Assembly: GCA_020636435.1 (NCBI GenBank)
Contig: JACJXX010000001.1
Span: 682,001-746,000 of the forward strand
Reading direction: 5' to 3'
DNA from: Lewinellaceae bacterium
GTDB taxonomy: Bacteria; Bacteroidota; Bacteroidia; Chitinophagales; Saprospiraceae
DNA length: 64,000 nt
Shown here: piece by piece, positions 52,324 to 60,622 of the stretch
Numbering within the stretch: the stretch's first letter is position 1
Layout of the letters: every line of letters begins with the position of its first letter
Program-made: the position numbers and the translations under genes
Notes under the pieces: generated by a model
What the model was told of the DNA's origin: nothing
Seen by the model: the letters and a program-made list of their open reading frames with translations, nothing else
Databases searched by the model: none

Positions 52324-55299
52324 TCAAACCCCCATAATAAACTCCACCAGGTTAGTATCCGAATCCAAATCCAGCTTTTTGCGCAGCCGGTAGCGGCTGA
52401 TCTCCACGCCGCGCACGGAAATATTCATAAGGGGAGCGATCTCCTTGGTGGTGAGGTTCATCCGCAGGTAAGCGCACAGCTTCTGGTCTTTAGGAGTGAG
52501 GACGGGGTACTTCTCGCGCAGGCGCTTCAGGAAATTTTCGTGCACCTGGTCGAAATGGAGCTCGAACTGCTCCCAGTTGTCGTCCAGGCGGATATCCTCG
52601 TCGATGGCCCGGATGAGTTGTTTGACCTTTTTTTTGTTTTCGGGGGCGGCATTGTTTAAAAGCTTGTTCAGCCCATTTTTGATCTCCAGCAAAATTTCTC
52701 CTTTTTGCACCAGGTGCATGGTAGCGGAGGCCAGTTTGCTGGTTTTGTGCTGCACATCTGCTTTGAGTTTCTCATTGCGCAGGCGGATGATCTCCGCCTC
52801 CGATTGAGCCACTTCCTGCCGGTGGGCTTCCTCCCGTTGGCGCAGTTCCTTTTCCTGCGCCTGCAATAAGGCCTTTCTTTGCTTTTCTATTCTTCGCCCT
52901 GTATATTGGAAGGCGCCAAAGACAAGGGCTATCCCGAGCAGGGCGTACCATACTTTGGCCAGGGTAGTAAGATACCAGGGCGGGCGGACCGCAAAGGAAT
53001 AAACCGCCTCAGCGCTTCGCTGGGCATACGCATTGCGCGCCTCCACCCGAAAGGCATATTCCCCGTGTGGCAGGTTGGTGTAGTCTTTTTCCGCCTGAAG
53101 CCCCCATTCCGACCATTCGCCGCCGAAGCCATCCAGGCGGTACCGGTACTGAACCGCCTTGTTTTCCTCGAAAAAAGGAGCAGAAAAGGAAAACCGAAAA
53201 GAATTGTCCCGGTAGGGGAAAACGGCATTCCGCATAACGCTGTCCGGAGTTGCTTCCCGAAAATCGAGCCCTCCGCCCCATATTAGCTTTTCGGCCCCGT
53301 TGAGTTGAGCGACCTTCCGGATCAGCGCCCGGAAAGGGTATTGAGGGTGGCCTTTCAGAGAAGGGGTGTACTGGATGAAGCCTCTTTCCGAAGCGATGAA
53401 AACGTTGCGGTGGCTGGAAGCGAAGACGTGTTCAAACCCATCCACCAACTCATCCTGCACTGCGTTGAAGTACCGCTTGTTCACTTCGTTGAAAAGGCCT
53501 TTTTCTTCTACTTCCAGGACGCCAAACTCATCGTCGGCCGAAAACCATATATTTTTCAGTTCGTCTTCCAGCATGCAGTGGACGTCCTTACCCGCTCCGA
53601 TCACTGCCGACAGCTCGGGGTCTTCCTCAAACCGGCCGCTCTCCCTGTCGAAATAATAAACTCCTTTTGGGGTAGTGAAAGCCAGCTCTCCCCGGATTTT
53701 GACGACGTCGATGTAGAGGTCGGTTGGCAGGCCCTGTTTGGAATCGTAGAGCTGGGTTTCGGCAATGGCCCGGCGTTCCATATCCAATTTAATCCGGTAG
53801 AGGCCTTTATAGGCGTGAGACACCCAAACGTCGCCCTCTTCATCCTCTTCAAAAAGGCGGGCGGATTCGTCGAACCCTTGAAGTTTGTTCAGGATTTTCC
53901 AGGCTGCCCCGCCTTTCGAAACATTGCTTTTTTCCAATAAGTACAAACCGGAATAGGCGCCAAGGATGGCGTAACCCGGGAAGGCCGCCAGTTCCAGGAA
54001 CTTCCAGGCGCCTTTTACCCCGTCGACCGGGAAAACCCGTCCGCTTCGGTAATAAAACAGGCCTTCGTGGTGACAAACCATCAACTGCCCGCCGGCCTCC
54101 GCCAGGCTCCACACCTGGCCATTGGCGCCTTCCACCCGTTGAAACGGAGGAGGGTCGAAAGGGTCTACGCCACGAGTCCACTGCGTATAAAAAAGCCCCT
54201 GGTTGGTTCCGAAGAACAACTTGCCGTCGTGAAGGATGGAGGCGTATCCAGTCCCTTCGACTCCTTGCTTCGAACCAATGATGGAGAACGGGGCGCTCAG
54301 CTCCACGTAATCGATCCCATTATCCAGCCCCAGCCACAAATTCTGCGACAGGTCTTCATAAATACACAGCACGGTGTTGTTCTGCAGGCCGAATTGTTTA
54401 TTGAGATGGGCAACGGCTTTGCCTTCCTGATCCATGAGCAACAAGCCATTGGACGTAGTGCCCAGGGCATAAAGCCCCCCCGAGAGCCGGGCGGCGCAAA
54501 ACACCCGGTATTCCTCCAGGAAAGTACTTACTGCGGCCTTCCAGGGACGAATGCTTCCATCATCCATCAGAAAAAGCCCATTTTCTGAGGTGGCCACCAG
54601 GGCTTGCCCCTCCTGGTATGGAAGTATGGCTACTATAAGGATATCCTTGAAGGGCGCCCCATCTGGGACAAGTTCCAGTTCCTGCCCGTTCCAGAAACAC
54701 AGCCCCTGCTCAGTGTCCCGAACATAAACGCTGCCTTCCAGTTCAAAAAACCCGTCGAACCGCCCGGCAGGCTCAATGGGCAACATCTTTCCTGCTTTCC
54801 ATAAAAAAATCGTCCGCTGTGTACAGAAAAACACACCCTCTCCTATCGGAAAGACCCGCCAGACATCCTCAAAACTGCGGTAAGCTTTGGGAATATATTC
54901 TATCAAAGAAACGTAACGCGGTTCGCCCAGATCCCCCTCCTCCAGGTAGCCCAGCTCATCCTGCCCGCCGACATAAATCCTGCCCGCCTCATCAATGGCC
55001 AGGGACCGTACGATCGTACGGTTGGGAAGGGGGTAGGCGTTCCAACGAACGCCGTCGAATTCCAACACGCCTTTGTTATTTCCAAAATACACCACTCCCC
55101 GGCCATCCTGCACAGCCGCCCAATTCTGGGTCCCTCCATCGTAATCGGATTTGGCATAATTCGCAACAGACGGATACCCATAGTGGGGTATCTGGGCCTC
55201 ACCCAGATGATAAAAAAACAGGTGAGCGCAACAAACAATAAAGAGATACTTCAGCCCGGAGCGCGCCACAGTTAATGATTTAGGTTCTTTGACAAACAT
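52324..55299 (-). CDS. Membrane one-component regulator: beta-propeller, Y_Y_Y, LuxR-type HTH (paralogue)
   Basis: The ATG at 55299 is preferred over a TTG at 55332. 991 aa. Signal/anchor (LKYLFIVCCAHLFFYHLGEA), propeller blades to about 650, Y_Y_Y domain (about 680-765: FRFSFSAPFFEENKAVQYRYRL), one helix (VWYALLGIALVFGAFQY), coiled coil, and a LuxR-type HTH with LTPKDQKLCAYLRMNLTTKEIAPLMNIS and RGVEISRYRLRKKL. It closely parallels 2270-5140. It is divergent from the operator-bearing gene at 55564. Probably senses glucan fragments in the periplasm and activates susC and 55564. Confidence 0.86.
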   Translation of the reverse strand: MFVKEPKSLTVARSGLKYLFIVCCAHLFFYHLGEAQIPHYGYPSVANYAKSDYDGGTQNWAAVQDGRGVVYFGNNKGVLEFDGVRWNAYPLPNRTIVRSLAIDEAGRIYVGGQDELGYLEEGDLGEPRYVSLIEYIPKAYRSFEDVWRVFPIGEGVFFCTQRTIFLWKAGKMLPIEPAGRFDGFFELEGSVYVRDTEQGLCFWNGQELELVPDGAPFKDILIVAILPYQEGQALVATSENGLFLMDDGSIRPWKAAVSTFLEEYRVFCAARLSGGLYALGTTSNGLLLMDQEGKAVAHLNKQFGLQNNTVLCIYEDLSQNLWLGLDNGIDYVELSAPFSIIGSKQGVEGTGYASILHDGKLFFGTNQGLFYTQWTRGVDPFDPPPFQRVEGANGQVWSLAEAGGQLMVCHHEGLFYYRSGRVFPVDGVKGAWKFLELAAFPGYAILGAYSGLYLLEKSNVSKGGAAWKILNKLQGFDESARLFEEDEEGDVWVSHAYKGLYRIKLDMERRAIAETQLYDSKQGLPTDLYIDVVKIRGELAFTTPKGVYYFDRESGRFEEDPELSAVIGAGKDVHCMLEDELKNIWFSADDEFGVLEVEEKGLFNEVNKRYFNAVQDELVDGFEHVFASSHRNVFIASERGFIQYTPSLKGHPQYPFRALIRKVAQLNGAEKLIWGGGLDFREATPDSVMRNAVFPYRDNSFRFSFSAPFFEENKAVQYRYRLDGFGGEWSEWGLQAEKDYTNLPHGEYAFRVEARNAYAQRSAEAVYSFAVRPPWYLTTLAKVWYALLGIALVFGAFQYTGRRIEKQRKALLQAQEKELRQREEAHRQEVAQSEAEIIRLRNEKLKADVQHKTSKLASATMHLVQKGEILLEIKNGLNKLLNNAAPENKKKVKQLIRAIDEDIRLDDNWEQFELHFDQVHENFLKRLREKYPVLTPKDQKLCAYLRMNLTTKEIAPLMNISVRGVEISRYRLRKKLDLDSDTNLVEFIMGV

Positions 55300-55350
55300 C
55301 CGTTGGATTAAAGTGTTGAGAAAGTATACCAAAGTACATTTTTTCTTTCT

Positions 55351-55429
55351 GATGTAGTAATGATGTAGTGAAAAGTATTTGAGATGTAACTGTGATGTAG
55401 GTATAGCCTAAAACAGAGTATTAATTTTG
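55351..55429 (+). promoter_or_regulatory. Promoter of 55564 gene with paired GATGTA operator
   Basis: GATGTAG at 55351 and 55362, GATGTA at 55383 and GATGTAG at 55394: two pairs of 11-bp-spaced direct repeats, pairs 32 bp apart. TAATTTTG (55422-55429) fits TAnnTTTG. The gap from the last site to the -7 element is 21 bases, 10 less than before susC, i.e. the same helical face. No -33 box is visible, as expected for an activated promoter. Confidence 0.72.
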
Positions 55430-55436
55430 TATAATA

Positions 55437-55468
55437 CATTGTTTCAAAATTGTAATTTTGAAACAATG
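55437..55468. promoter_or_regulatory. Perfect 15-bp palindrome at the predicted transcription start
   Basis: CATTGTTTCAAAATT-GT-AATTTTGAAACAATG has 15 perfectly paired bases per arm. It starts about 8 bases after the -7 element, so it would be the first part of the mRNA: either a stabilising 5' hairpin or an operator for a dimeric regulator. Confidence 0.75.
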
Positions 55469-55563
55469 GAAGTGGACCACGTTAAAGTTTACCAGCCGAA
55501 CCAATAATTGTCTCAGGAATACAAACAATATTTCATCATTTTTTTAATCAGACTCATTAGCTT

Positions 55564-57279
55564 ATGAAAAAGATATTAACATCTCTAACGTTGTTGCTGC
55601 TGGCAACAGCTGTCTTTGCTCAACAATTGCCTGTCGATTTCGAATCAACTACCATTACCTACACCTTCAACGATTTCGCAGGTGGAGTGGCCACTGTGAT
55701 CGACAACCCTCAATCTTCCGGCATCAATACCAGCTCAAAAGTGGGCCAGATGGTCAAGTTTGCAGGAGAGGTTTTTGGCGGAAGCACCCTGCCATTGGAT
55801 GGCATCATTGACTTTGGGGGCAACAATGCCATTAAAATGAAGGTACTCGCAAACCGGGTAGGCGCCTCTATTTTATTAAAACTGGAAGGCCCTGGGGGAA
55901 CGACTACGGGGGATCTTTTTGCCACCACCACAGTAGCGAATCAATGGGAAGAAGTAACCTTTAGTCTTGCGGGGCTCACTTCGGTCGAGTATAATACCGT
56001 CGTCATCATTTACGAACTGGGAACTGTTGGAGATGGCAGCCCGGACTTCACCTTTTGGTTTGATGACATTGAACTCACAACGGCCGCAGCTGGCGTGCAA
56101 CTGCCCATCGATTTCGAATCGACGACCCTCAACTACGCGTGGACGGATTTTGGGGGCGGTGCAGCCTCTGTAATCAATAACCCTCAATCTTCCGGCATTA
56201 ACACCAGCGCTAAAGTAGGCCAGATGGTCAAATTTGCAGGAGAAGTTTTTGGCGGCAGCACTCTGGCACTGGGCGGAGCCATTGATTTTGGCGCCAACAA
56301 TGGCTTTAAAATGAAAGTTTTTGCCAATAGAACTGATGCGCCTGTGCTTTTAAAACTCGAAGGCCCCGGCGCCCCGGCTGAAATTTCCGCTAGTACAACG
56401 GTAGCGAACCAATGGGAAGAACTCACTTTTAATTTTGCCGGGCTCACCGGCGGTGTATTCAACAAGATTACCCTTATCTATGACCTCGGCGTTGCAGGAG
56501 ACGGCGGCCCTGATTTCACCCTCCTGTTCGATGATATTGAGCTGACAACGATTGTGGGCGGCGTACAACTCCCTGTTACCTTCGAATCAACCACGCTTAC
56601 CTACAATTGGTTAGATTTTGGAGGCGGGGTAGCCACCGTCATCGACAATCCTGTAGCTTCCGGCATCAACACCAGCGCCAAAGTGACCCAAATGGTCAAA
56701 TTTGCAGGAGAAGTTTTTGGCGGCAGCAAACTCAACTTGGGCGGCCCCATTGATTTTGGAACCTCCACGGCTATCAACATGAAGGTATACGCCAACCGGG
56801 TGGGCGCTAATGTATTATTAAAACTAGAAGGCCCTAACGGGGTGTCGACGGGGGATATCATTGTTCCCACCACGGTGGCCAACGCGTGGGAAGAACTGAC
56901 CTTTGATGTCTCCGGGGCCACCGGCAATGTTTACAACGCTGTTACCATTATCTATGAACTGGGCACCGTGGGCGATGGCGGCGCCGACTTTACGATCTTG
57001 CTCGATGACATCAAGCTGGCAGGAACCTCTGCTGTCGTCGACCTGAAAGAACTGGGCATCGAGTATTATCCCAATCCGGTTGCGGATCTGCTGACCGTCA
57101 GCGCTCAGAAGAATATCGATGCGATCACGGTGTACAACCTCCTGGGGCAACCCGTCTTTTTTGAAAAGGGCTTCAACACGGTCAACACGATCGACCTTTC
57201 TTCCTTAACGCCAGGCGCTTACTTCTTGAAAGTAGCTAGTGAAGGCAAGGAAGGAACAGCCAGGATAATCGTGCAGTAA
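55564..57279 (+). CDS. T9SS-exported protein with three carbohydrate-binding-like repeats
   Basis: 571 aa. A signal peptide (MKKILTSLTLLLLATAVFA) is followed by three repeats of about 155 residues (about 20-177, 178-336, 337-490), each LPV(D/T)FESTT, GINTSAKVGQMVKFAGEVFGGS, ANQWEELTF and FDDIEL. A type A sorting domain (IEYYPNPVADLLTV to GAYFLKVASEG) closes it. No catalytic residues. The module matches one in the lipoprotein at 44970. The repeats are nearly identical in DNA over long runs, a risk for recombination. Probably a surface or released glucan-binding protein. Confidence 0.84.
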   Translation: MKKILTSLTLLLLATAVFAQQLPVDFESTTITYTFNDFAGGVATVIDNPQSSGINTSSKVGQMVKFAGEVFGGSTLPLDGIIDFGGNNAIKMKVLANRVGASILLKLEGPGGTTTGDLFATTTVANQWEEVTFSLAGLTSVEYNTVVIIYELGTVGDGSPDFTFWFDDIELTTAAAGVQLPIDFESTTLNYAWTDFGGGAASVINNPQSSGINTSAKVGQMVKFAGEVFGGSTLALGGAIDFGANNGFKMKVFANRTDAPVLLKLEGPGAPAEISASTTVANQWEELTFNFAGLTGGVFNKITLIYDLGVAGDGGPDFTLLFDDIELTTIVGGVQLPVTFESTTLTYNWLDFGGGVATVIDNPVASGINTSAKVTQMVKFAGEVFGGSKLNLGGPIDFGTSTAINMKVYANRVGANVLLKLEGPNGVSTGDIIVPTTVANAWEELTFDVSGATGNVYNAVTIIYELGTVGDGGADFTILLDDIKLAGTSAVVDLKELGIEYYPNPVADLLTVSAQKNIDAITVYNLLGQPVFFEKGFNTVNTIDLSSLTPGAYFLKVASEGKEGTARIIVQ

Positions 57280-57305
57280 GGAGCGTTGTTCGTTGATTGT
57301 TGATT

Positions 57306-57345
57306 GTTGTTCGTTGTTCATCGCCAATGATGAGCAACGAACAAC
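57306..57345. terminator. Strong hairpin after the 55564 gene
   Basis: GTTGTTCGTTGTTCATC (57306) pairs with GATGAGCAACGAACAAC (to 57345) in 16 of 17 positions, 26 bases past the stop. A short T/A-rich stretch follows (TTATAATATT). A plausible terminator or a repeat remnant. Confidence 0.55.
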
Positions 57346-57369
57346 TTATAATATTACAAGAGGCATATT

Positions 57370-57563
57370 GCCTACCCGTCTAACGTTGGACAAAGATTGC
57401 TGGGGCTGTGTACGATGCACGGGTCCAACGGTGGCCAGGGCTGTGTACGATGTATGAGGTCCCCATTGGCCGTCCAGGGTCAGGCCCGTACACCGTACAA
57501 AGCCTTTGCCACTTGCAAGCCCGTACATCGTACACCTCTTTGTCCAGCGTTAGAAGGATAGCC
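57370..57563 (+). repeat. Dispersed repeat TIR family GGCTACC, copy 3 (expanded)
   Basis: From GCCTACCCGTCTAACGTTGG to CCAGCGTTAGAAGGATAGCC, 194 bases, with extra GTGTACGATGTA / TACATCGTACAC units relative to the 125-base copies. It is flanked by near-identical GGCATATTGCC and GGTATATTGCC, which may be an 11-base target duplication. It supplies most of the 359-base gap before the MFS porter. Confidence 0.8.
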
Positions 57564-57638
57564 GGTATATTGCCCCGGGCAATCGCTGCCAGCTTTTTAG
57601 ATCCGATAAAACGAAAAACCAACTTAAGCCTTCCGATC

Positions 57639-59201
57639 ATGAAAAATTCCAATTTTTACGTCATCAAAACCGCCCTGATCGTCGCCCTGGGGGGCTTCCT
57701 GATGGGTTTCGACGCTTCGGTTATCTCCGGAGTGGTCAAGTTTATAGAAGCTCAATTCAGCCTCTCCAAGCTGGAACTGGGCTGGTCGGTTAGTTCGTTG
57801 ACCCTCTCGGCCACTACTGCCATGATCCTTGCCGGGCCGTTGAGTGACCGGATCGGGCGGCGGAAAGTACTGACTTATGCCGCTGTTTTATACGCCGTTT
57901 CCGCCATCGGTTCCGCTCTGGCTCCAAACTTTATTTTCCTGGTCATCGCCCGCATGATTGGAGGGCTGGGCGTAGGAGCGTCGCTCATTATTGCGCCTAT
58001 GTATATCGCCGAGATTTCTCCGCCCAAAATGCGGGGGCAGATGGTGTCCTTCAACCAATTGAATATTGTAGTGGGTATAACCGTAGCGTTCTTCACCAAC
58101 TACCTCATTCTACAGTTCGGCAAATCCGATGCTTCCTGGGCACAGGCGCTCAAGTTTGACGAATACAACTGGCGCTGGATGCTGGGCCTGGAAACGCTGC
58201 CGGCTTTACTCTATTTCTTTGGCCTGTTCCTCGTACCGCGCAGCCCCCGGTGGCTGATCATGAAGGAAGAGTTCGACGAGGCGCTGGGAATAATGAAAAA
58301 AGCCAGTGGAAATGAGGAAGCCATCAAGGAGATGGAGATGATTCGGAAAAGTATTGCTGAAGAAACCAAAAAAGAAAAGGTACCCATCACCGAATTGTTC
58401 AAACCGGCCATGCGGTTGGTGCTCAGTATTGGTATCGTGGTAGCTGTACTACAGCAAATCACAGGTATCAACTCCGTTTTCTTTTATGCCCCTATGATTT
58501 TCGAACAATCGGGGATTGGCACAGATGCCTCCTTCTCCCAGGCAATACTGGTGGGGGTCATCAACCTGGTATTCACGCTTCTGGCTATTGCCTTTATCGA
58601 CCGGCTGGGCCGCAAACCACTGCTGATTGGAGGGGTGGCGGGCATTGCCATCTGCATGTTCCTGCTGTCCTACGGTTTCAATCAGGCTACCTACACGCTT
58701 ACGGAAGAGTCCACTAAAACCCTGCCTCAGGAGATCGACCGAACCACTCTTCTTCCCATGCTGGGACAAACCTACAACAGCGACGTAGAGTTCAAAGCCG
58801 CAATATTGGACAACCTGGGCGAAGACGTTTCCAAAACCTACGAATCCAACCTCATCACCAGCGCCATCAGCATGAATCCCGTAGTTATCCTGCTGGGCAT
58901 ACTCGGCTTCGTAGCCTCCTTTGCCATCTCCATTGGGCCGGTCATGTGGGTGCTGTTCTCAGAACTTTTCCCCAACAAAATCCGAGGGGTGGCCATTTCC
59001 TTCGTCGGCTTCATCAATTCGGCGGTCAGCTTCCTGGTGCAGTTGGTGTTCCCCTGGGAATTAGCCACCTTCGGCAGTTCTATGACCTTCCTGATTTATG
59101 GCCTATTCGCCGCCCTTGGGCTGATATTCGTCCTGATGGTGGTGCCGGAAACTAAGGGCAAGTCGCTAGAGGAATTGGAGAAAATATTAGTAAAAGGGTA
59201 A
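57639..59201 (+). CDS. MFS sugar porter (XylE/GLUT-like)
   Basis: The ATG at 57639 is used; the frame opens earlier only through the repeat. 520 aa, 12 helices. Signatures: GFLMGFDASVISG, DRIGRRKVL (loop 2-3), PMYIAEISPPKMRGQ, PRSPRWLI (loop 6-7), QQITGINSVFFYAP and PETKGKSLEELEK at the end. A loop of roughly 70 residues (TYTLTEESTKTLPQEI to YESNLITSAIS) between helices 9 and 10 is longer than usual. It probably moves glucose or a short glucan product into the cytosol. Confidence 0.92.
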   Translation: MKNSNFYVIKTALIVALGGFLMGFDASVISGVVKFIEAQFSLSKLELGWSVSSLTLSATTAMILAGPLSDRIGRRKVLTYAAVLYAVSAIGSALAPNFIFLVIARMIGGLGVGASLIIAPMYIAEISPPKMRGQMVSFNQLNIVVGITVAFFTNYLILQFGKSDASWAQALKFDEYNWRWMLGLETLPALLYFFGLFLVPRSPRWLIMKEEFDEALGIMKKASGNEEAIKEMEMIRKSIAEETKKEKVPITELFKPAMRLVLSIGIVVAVLQQITGINSVFFYAPMIFEQSGIGTDASFSQAILVGVINLVFTLLAIAFIDRLGRKPLLIGGVAGIAICMFLLSYGFNQATYTLTEESTKTLPQEIDRTTLLPMLGQTYNSDVEFKAAILDNLGEDVSKTYESNLITSAISMNPVVILLGILGFVASFAISIGPVMWVLFSELFPNKIRGVAISFVGFINSAVSFLVQLVFPWELATFGSSMTFLIYGLFAALGLIFVLMVVPETKGKSLEELEKILVKG

Positions 59202-59258
59202 ATCTGCCTGGCCATTACAACGTCCAAAACATTTTGTTCTGGAAACATCCAAAACGTC

Positions 59259-60572
59259 ATGAAAAAAAACATACTTTCTCTTTTACTCATTTCCCTGATT
59301 TGTTCCTGTAAGCAGGGTACCGAAACCAGTCAGGAAACGGTGCCGGGGCCGGTAAAAGCAGAGATCAGACAAGAAAACGGCAAGTACCAACTCTATGTCG
59401 GCGGCGAGCCCTTCTGGATCAAGGGCGCCGGCCTGGAATTTGGCAATGTGGAAAAGCTGGCCGAGCACGGCGCCAACTCCTTCCGCACCTGGCGAACGGA
59501 CAATGGCAAAGAGTCTGGCAAAGAAGTCCTCGATCGCGCCCGGGCCAACGGCCTGTACGTCACCATGGGCATTGAAGTAGCCCGTGAGCGCCATGGTTTC
59601 GACTACAATGACGAGGCAGCCGTCGCCGGGCAGTTCGAACGGATCAAAAAAGAGATACAGCTGTACAAAGATCATCCGGCGCTCATCATTTGGGCGATTG
59701 GCAACGAACTCAACCTGCAGGCCACTAACCCCAAAGTGTGGAATGCGGTCAACCAAATCTCCGAATACATTCACGAAGTAGACCCCAACCACCTGACCAC
59801 CACCACCCTGGCCGGTATCGGCAAGGAACTGGTGGACGACATTAAAGAAAGGGCGCCCGACATCGACTTGCTCAGCATACAGATGTATGCCGACCTGCCC
59901 AACCTGCCGCGCTATATTGAGGAATCCAACTGGGAGAAACCTTATATGGTCACGGAATGGGGGGCCACCGGCCATTGGGAAGTGCCCAAGACAGCATGGG
60001 GGGCGCCCATCGAGATCAACAGCAGCGTCAAAGCGGATGCCTACCTGGCGCGATATCAAAAAGCTATCGAACCTCATAAGGATCAATGTATAGGCTCTTA
60101 TGTCTTCCTCTGGGGGCAGAAGCAGGAACGCACGCCTACCTGGTACGGCATGTTCCTGGAATCGGGCGAAGAAACCGAATCTGTAGATGTGATGCACTAT
60201 ATTTGGAACGGAGCGTGGCCGGAGAACCGCACGCCGAGACTGGATTCATTTCTCCTGGAGGGTCAAAACGCCTACGCTAACGTCTACCTGAATCCTGAGA
60301 AGACCTACAGCGCCCAGGTATTTTCTTCCGATCCGGATGGTGATTCGTTGACCTACAAATGGGAGGTGATGCCGGAAAGCACCGACCTGGGCGACGGCGG
60401 CGATGCCGAATCGGCGCCGAAACCGGTGGAAGGATTATTTGAAGGCGAACCGGCAGCGGAAGTTCAGTTTAAGGCGCCCGAAGCAGCCGGAGCTTACCGG
60501 CTGTTCGTGTATGTGTTCGACGGGAAGGGGCATGCGGCCCATGCCAATATCCCGTTTTTCGTCAAGGAGTAA
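59259..60572 (+). CDS. Clan GH-A glycosidase lipoprotein with C-terminal Ig-like domain
   Basis: 437 aa. Lipobox Cys17 (LICSCKQG). The barrel (about 40-330) has IWAIGNELNLQ (acid/base Glu150) and YMVTEWGATGHW (nucleophile Glu233), as in GH2/GH5-like TIM barrels; a GH158-type endo-beta-1,3-glucanase with an Ig-like domain is a possible alternative. The C-terminal Ig/PKD-like domain reads SDPDGDSLTYKWEVMPES to RLFVYVFDGKGHAAHANIPFFVKE. It is 57 bases after the porter. Related in barrel type to the 5382 protein. Exact family not settled. Confidence 0.8.
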   Translation: MKKNILSLLLISLICSCKQGTETSQETVPGPVKAEIRQENGKYQLYVGGEPFWIKGAGLEFGNVEKLAEHGANSFRTWRTDNGKESGKEVLDRARANGLYVTMGIEVARERHGFDYNDEAAVAGQFERIKKEIQLYKDHPALIIWAIGNELNLQATNPKVWNAVNQISEYIHEVDPNHLTTTTLAGIGKELVDDIKERAPDIDLLSIQMYADLPNLPRYIEESNWEKPYMVTEWGATGHWEVPKTAWGAPIEINSSVKADAYLARYQKAIEPHKDQCIGSYVFLWGQKQERTPTWYGMFLESGEETESVDVMHYIWNGAWPENRTPRLDSFLLEGQNAYANVYLNPEKTYSAQVFSSDPDGDSLTYKWEVMPESTDLGDGGDAESAPKPVEGLFEGEPAAEVQFKAPEAAGAYRLFVYVFDGKGHAAHANIPFFVKE

Positions 60573-60622
60573 CCGGACGCGCCACTTGCAAGATCGGCAC
60601 TCATAAAACAATACCATACATC

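Noticed and set aside
57408..57638. 77-residue N-terminal extension of the MFS porter
   Set aside because: It is translated from dispersed repeat copy 3; the first membrane helix follows the ATG at 57639.
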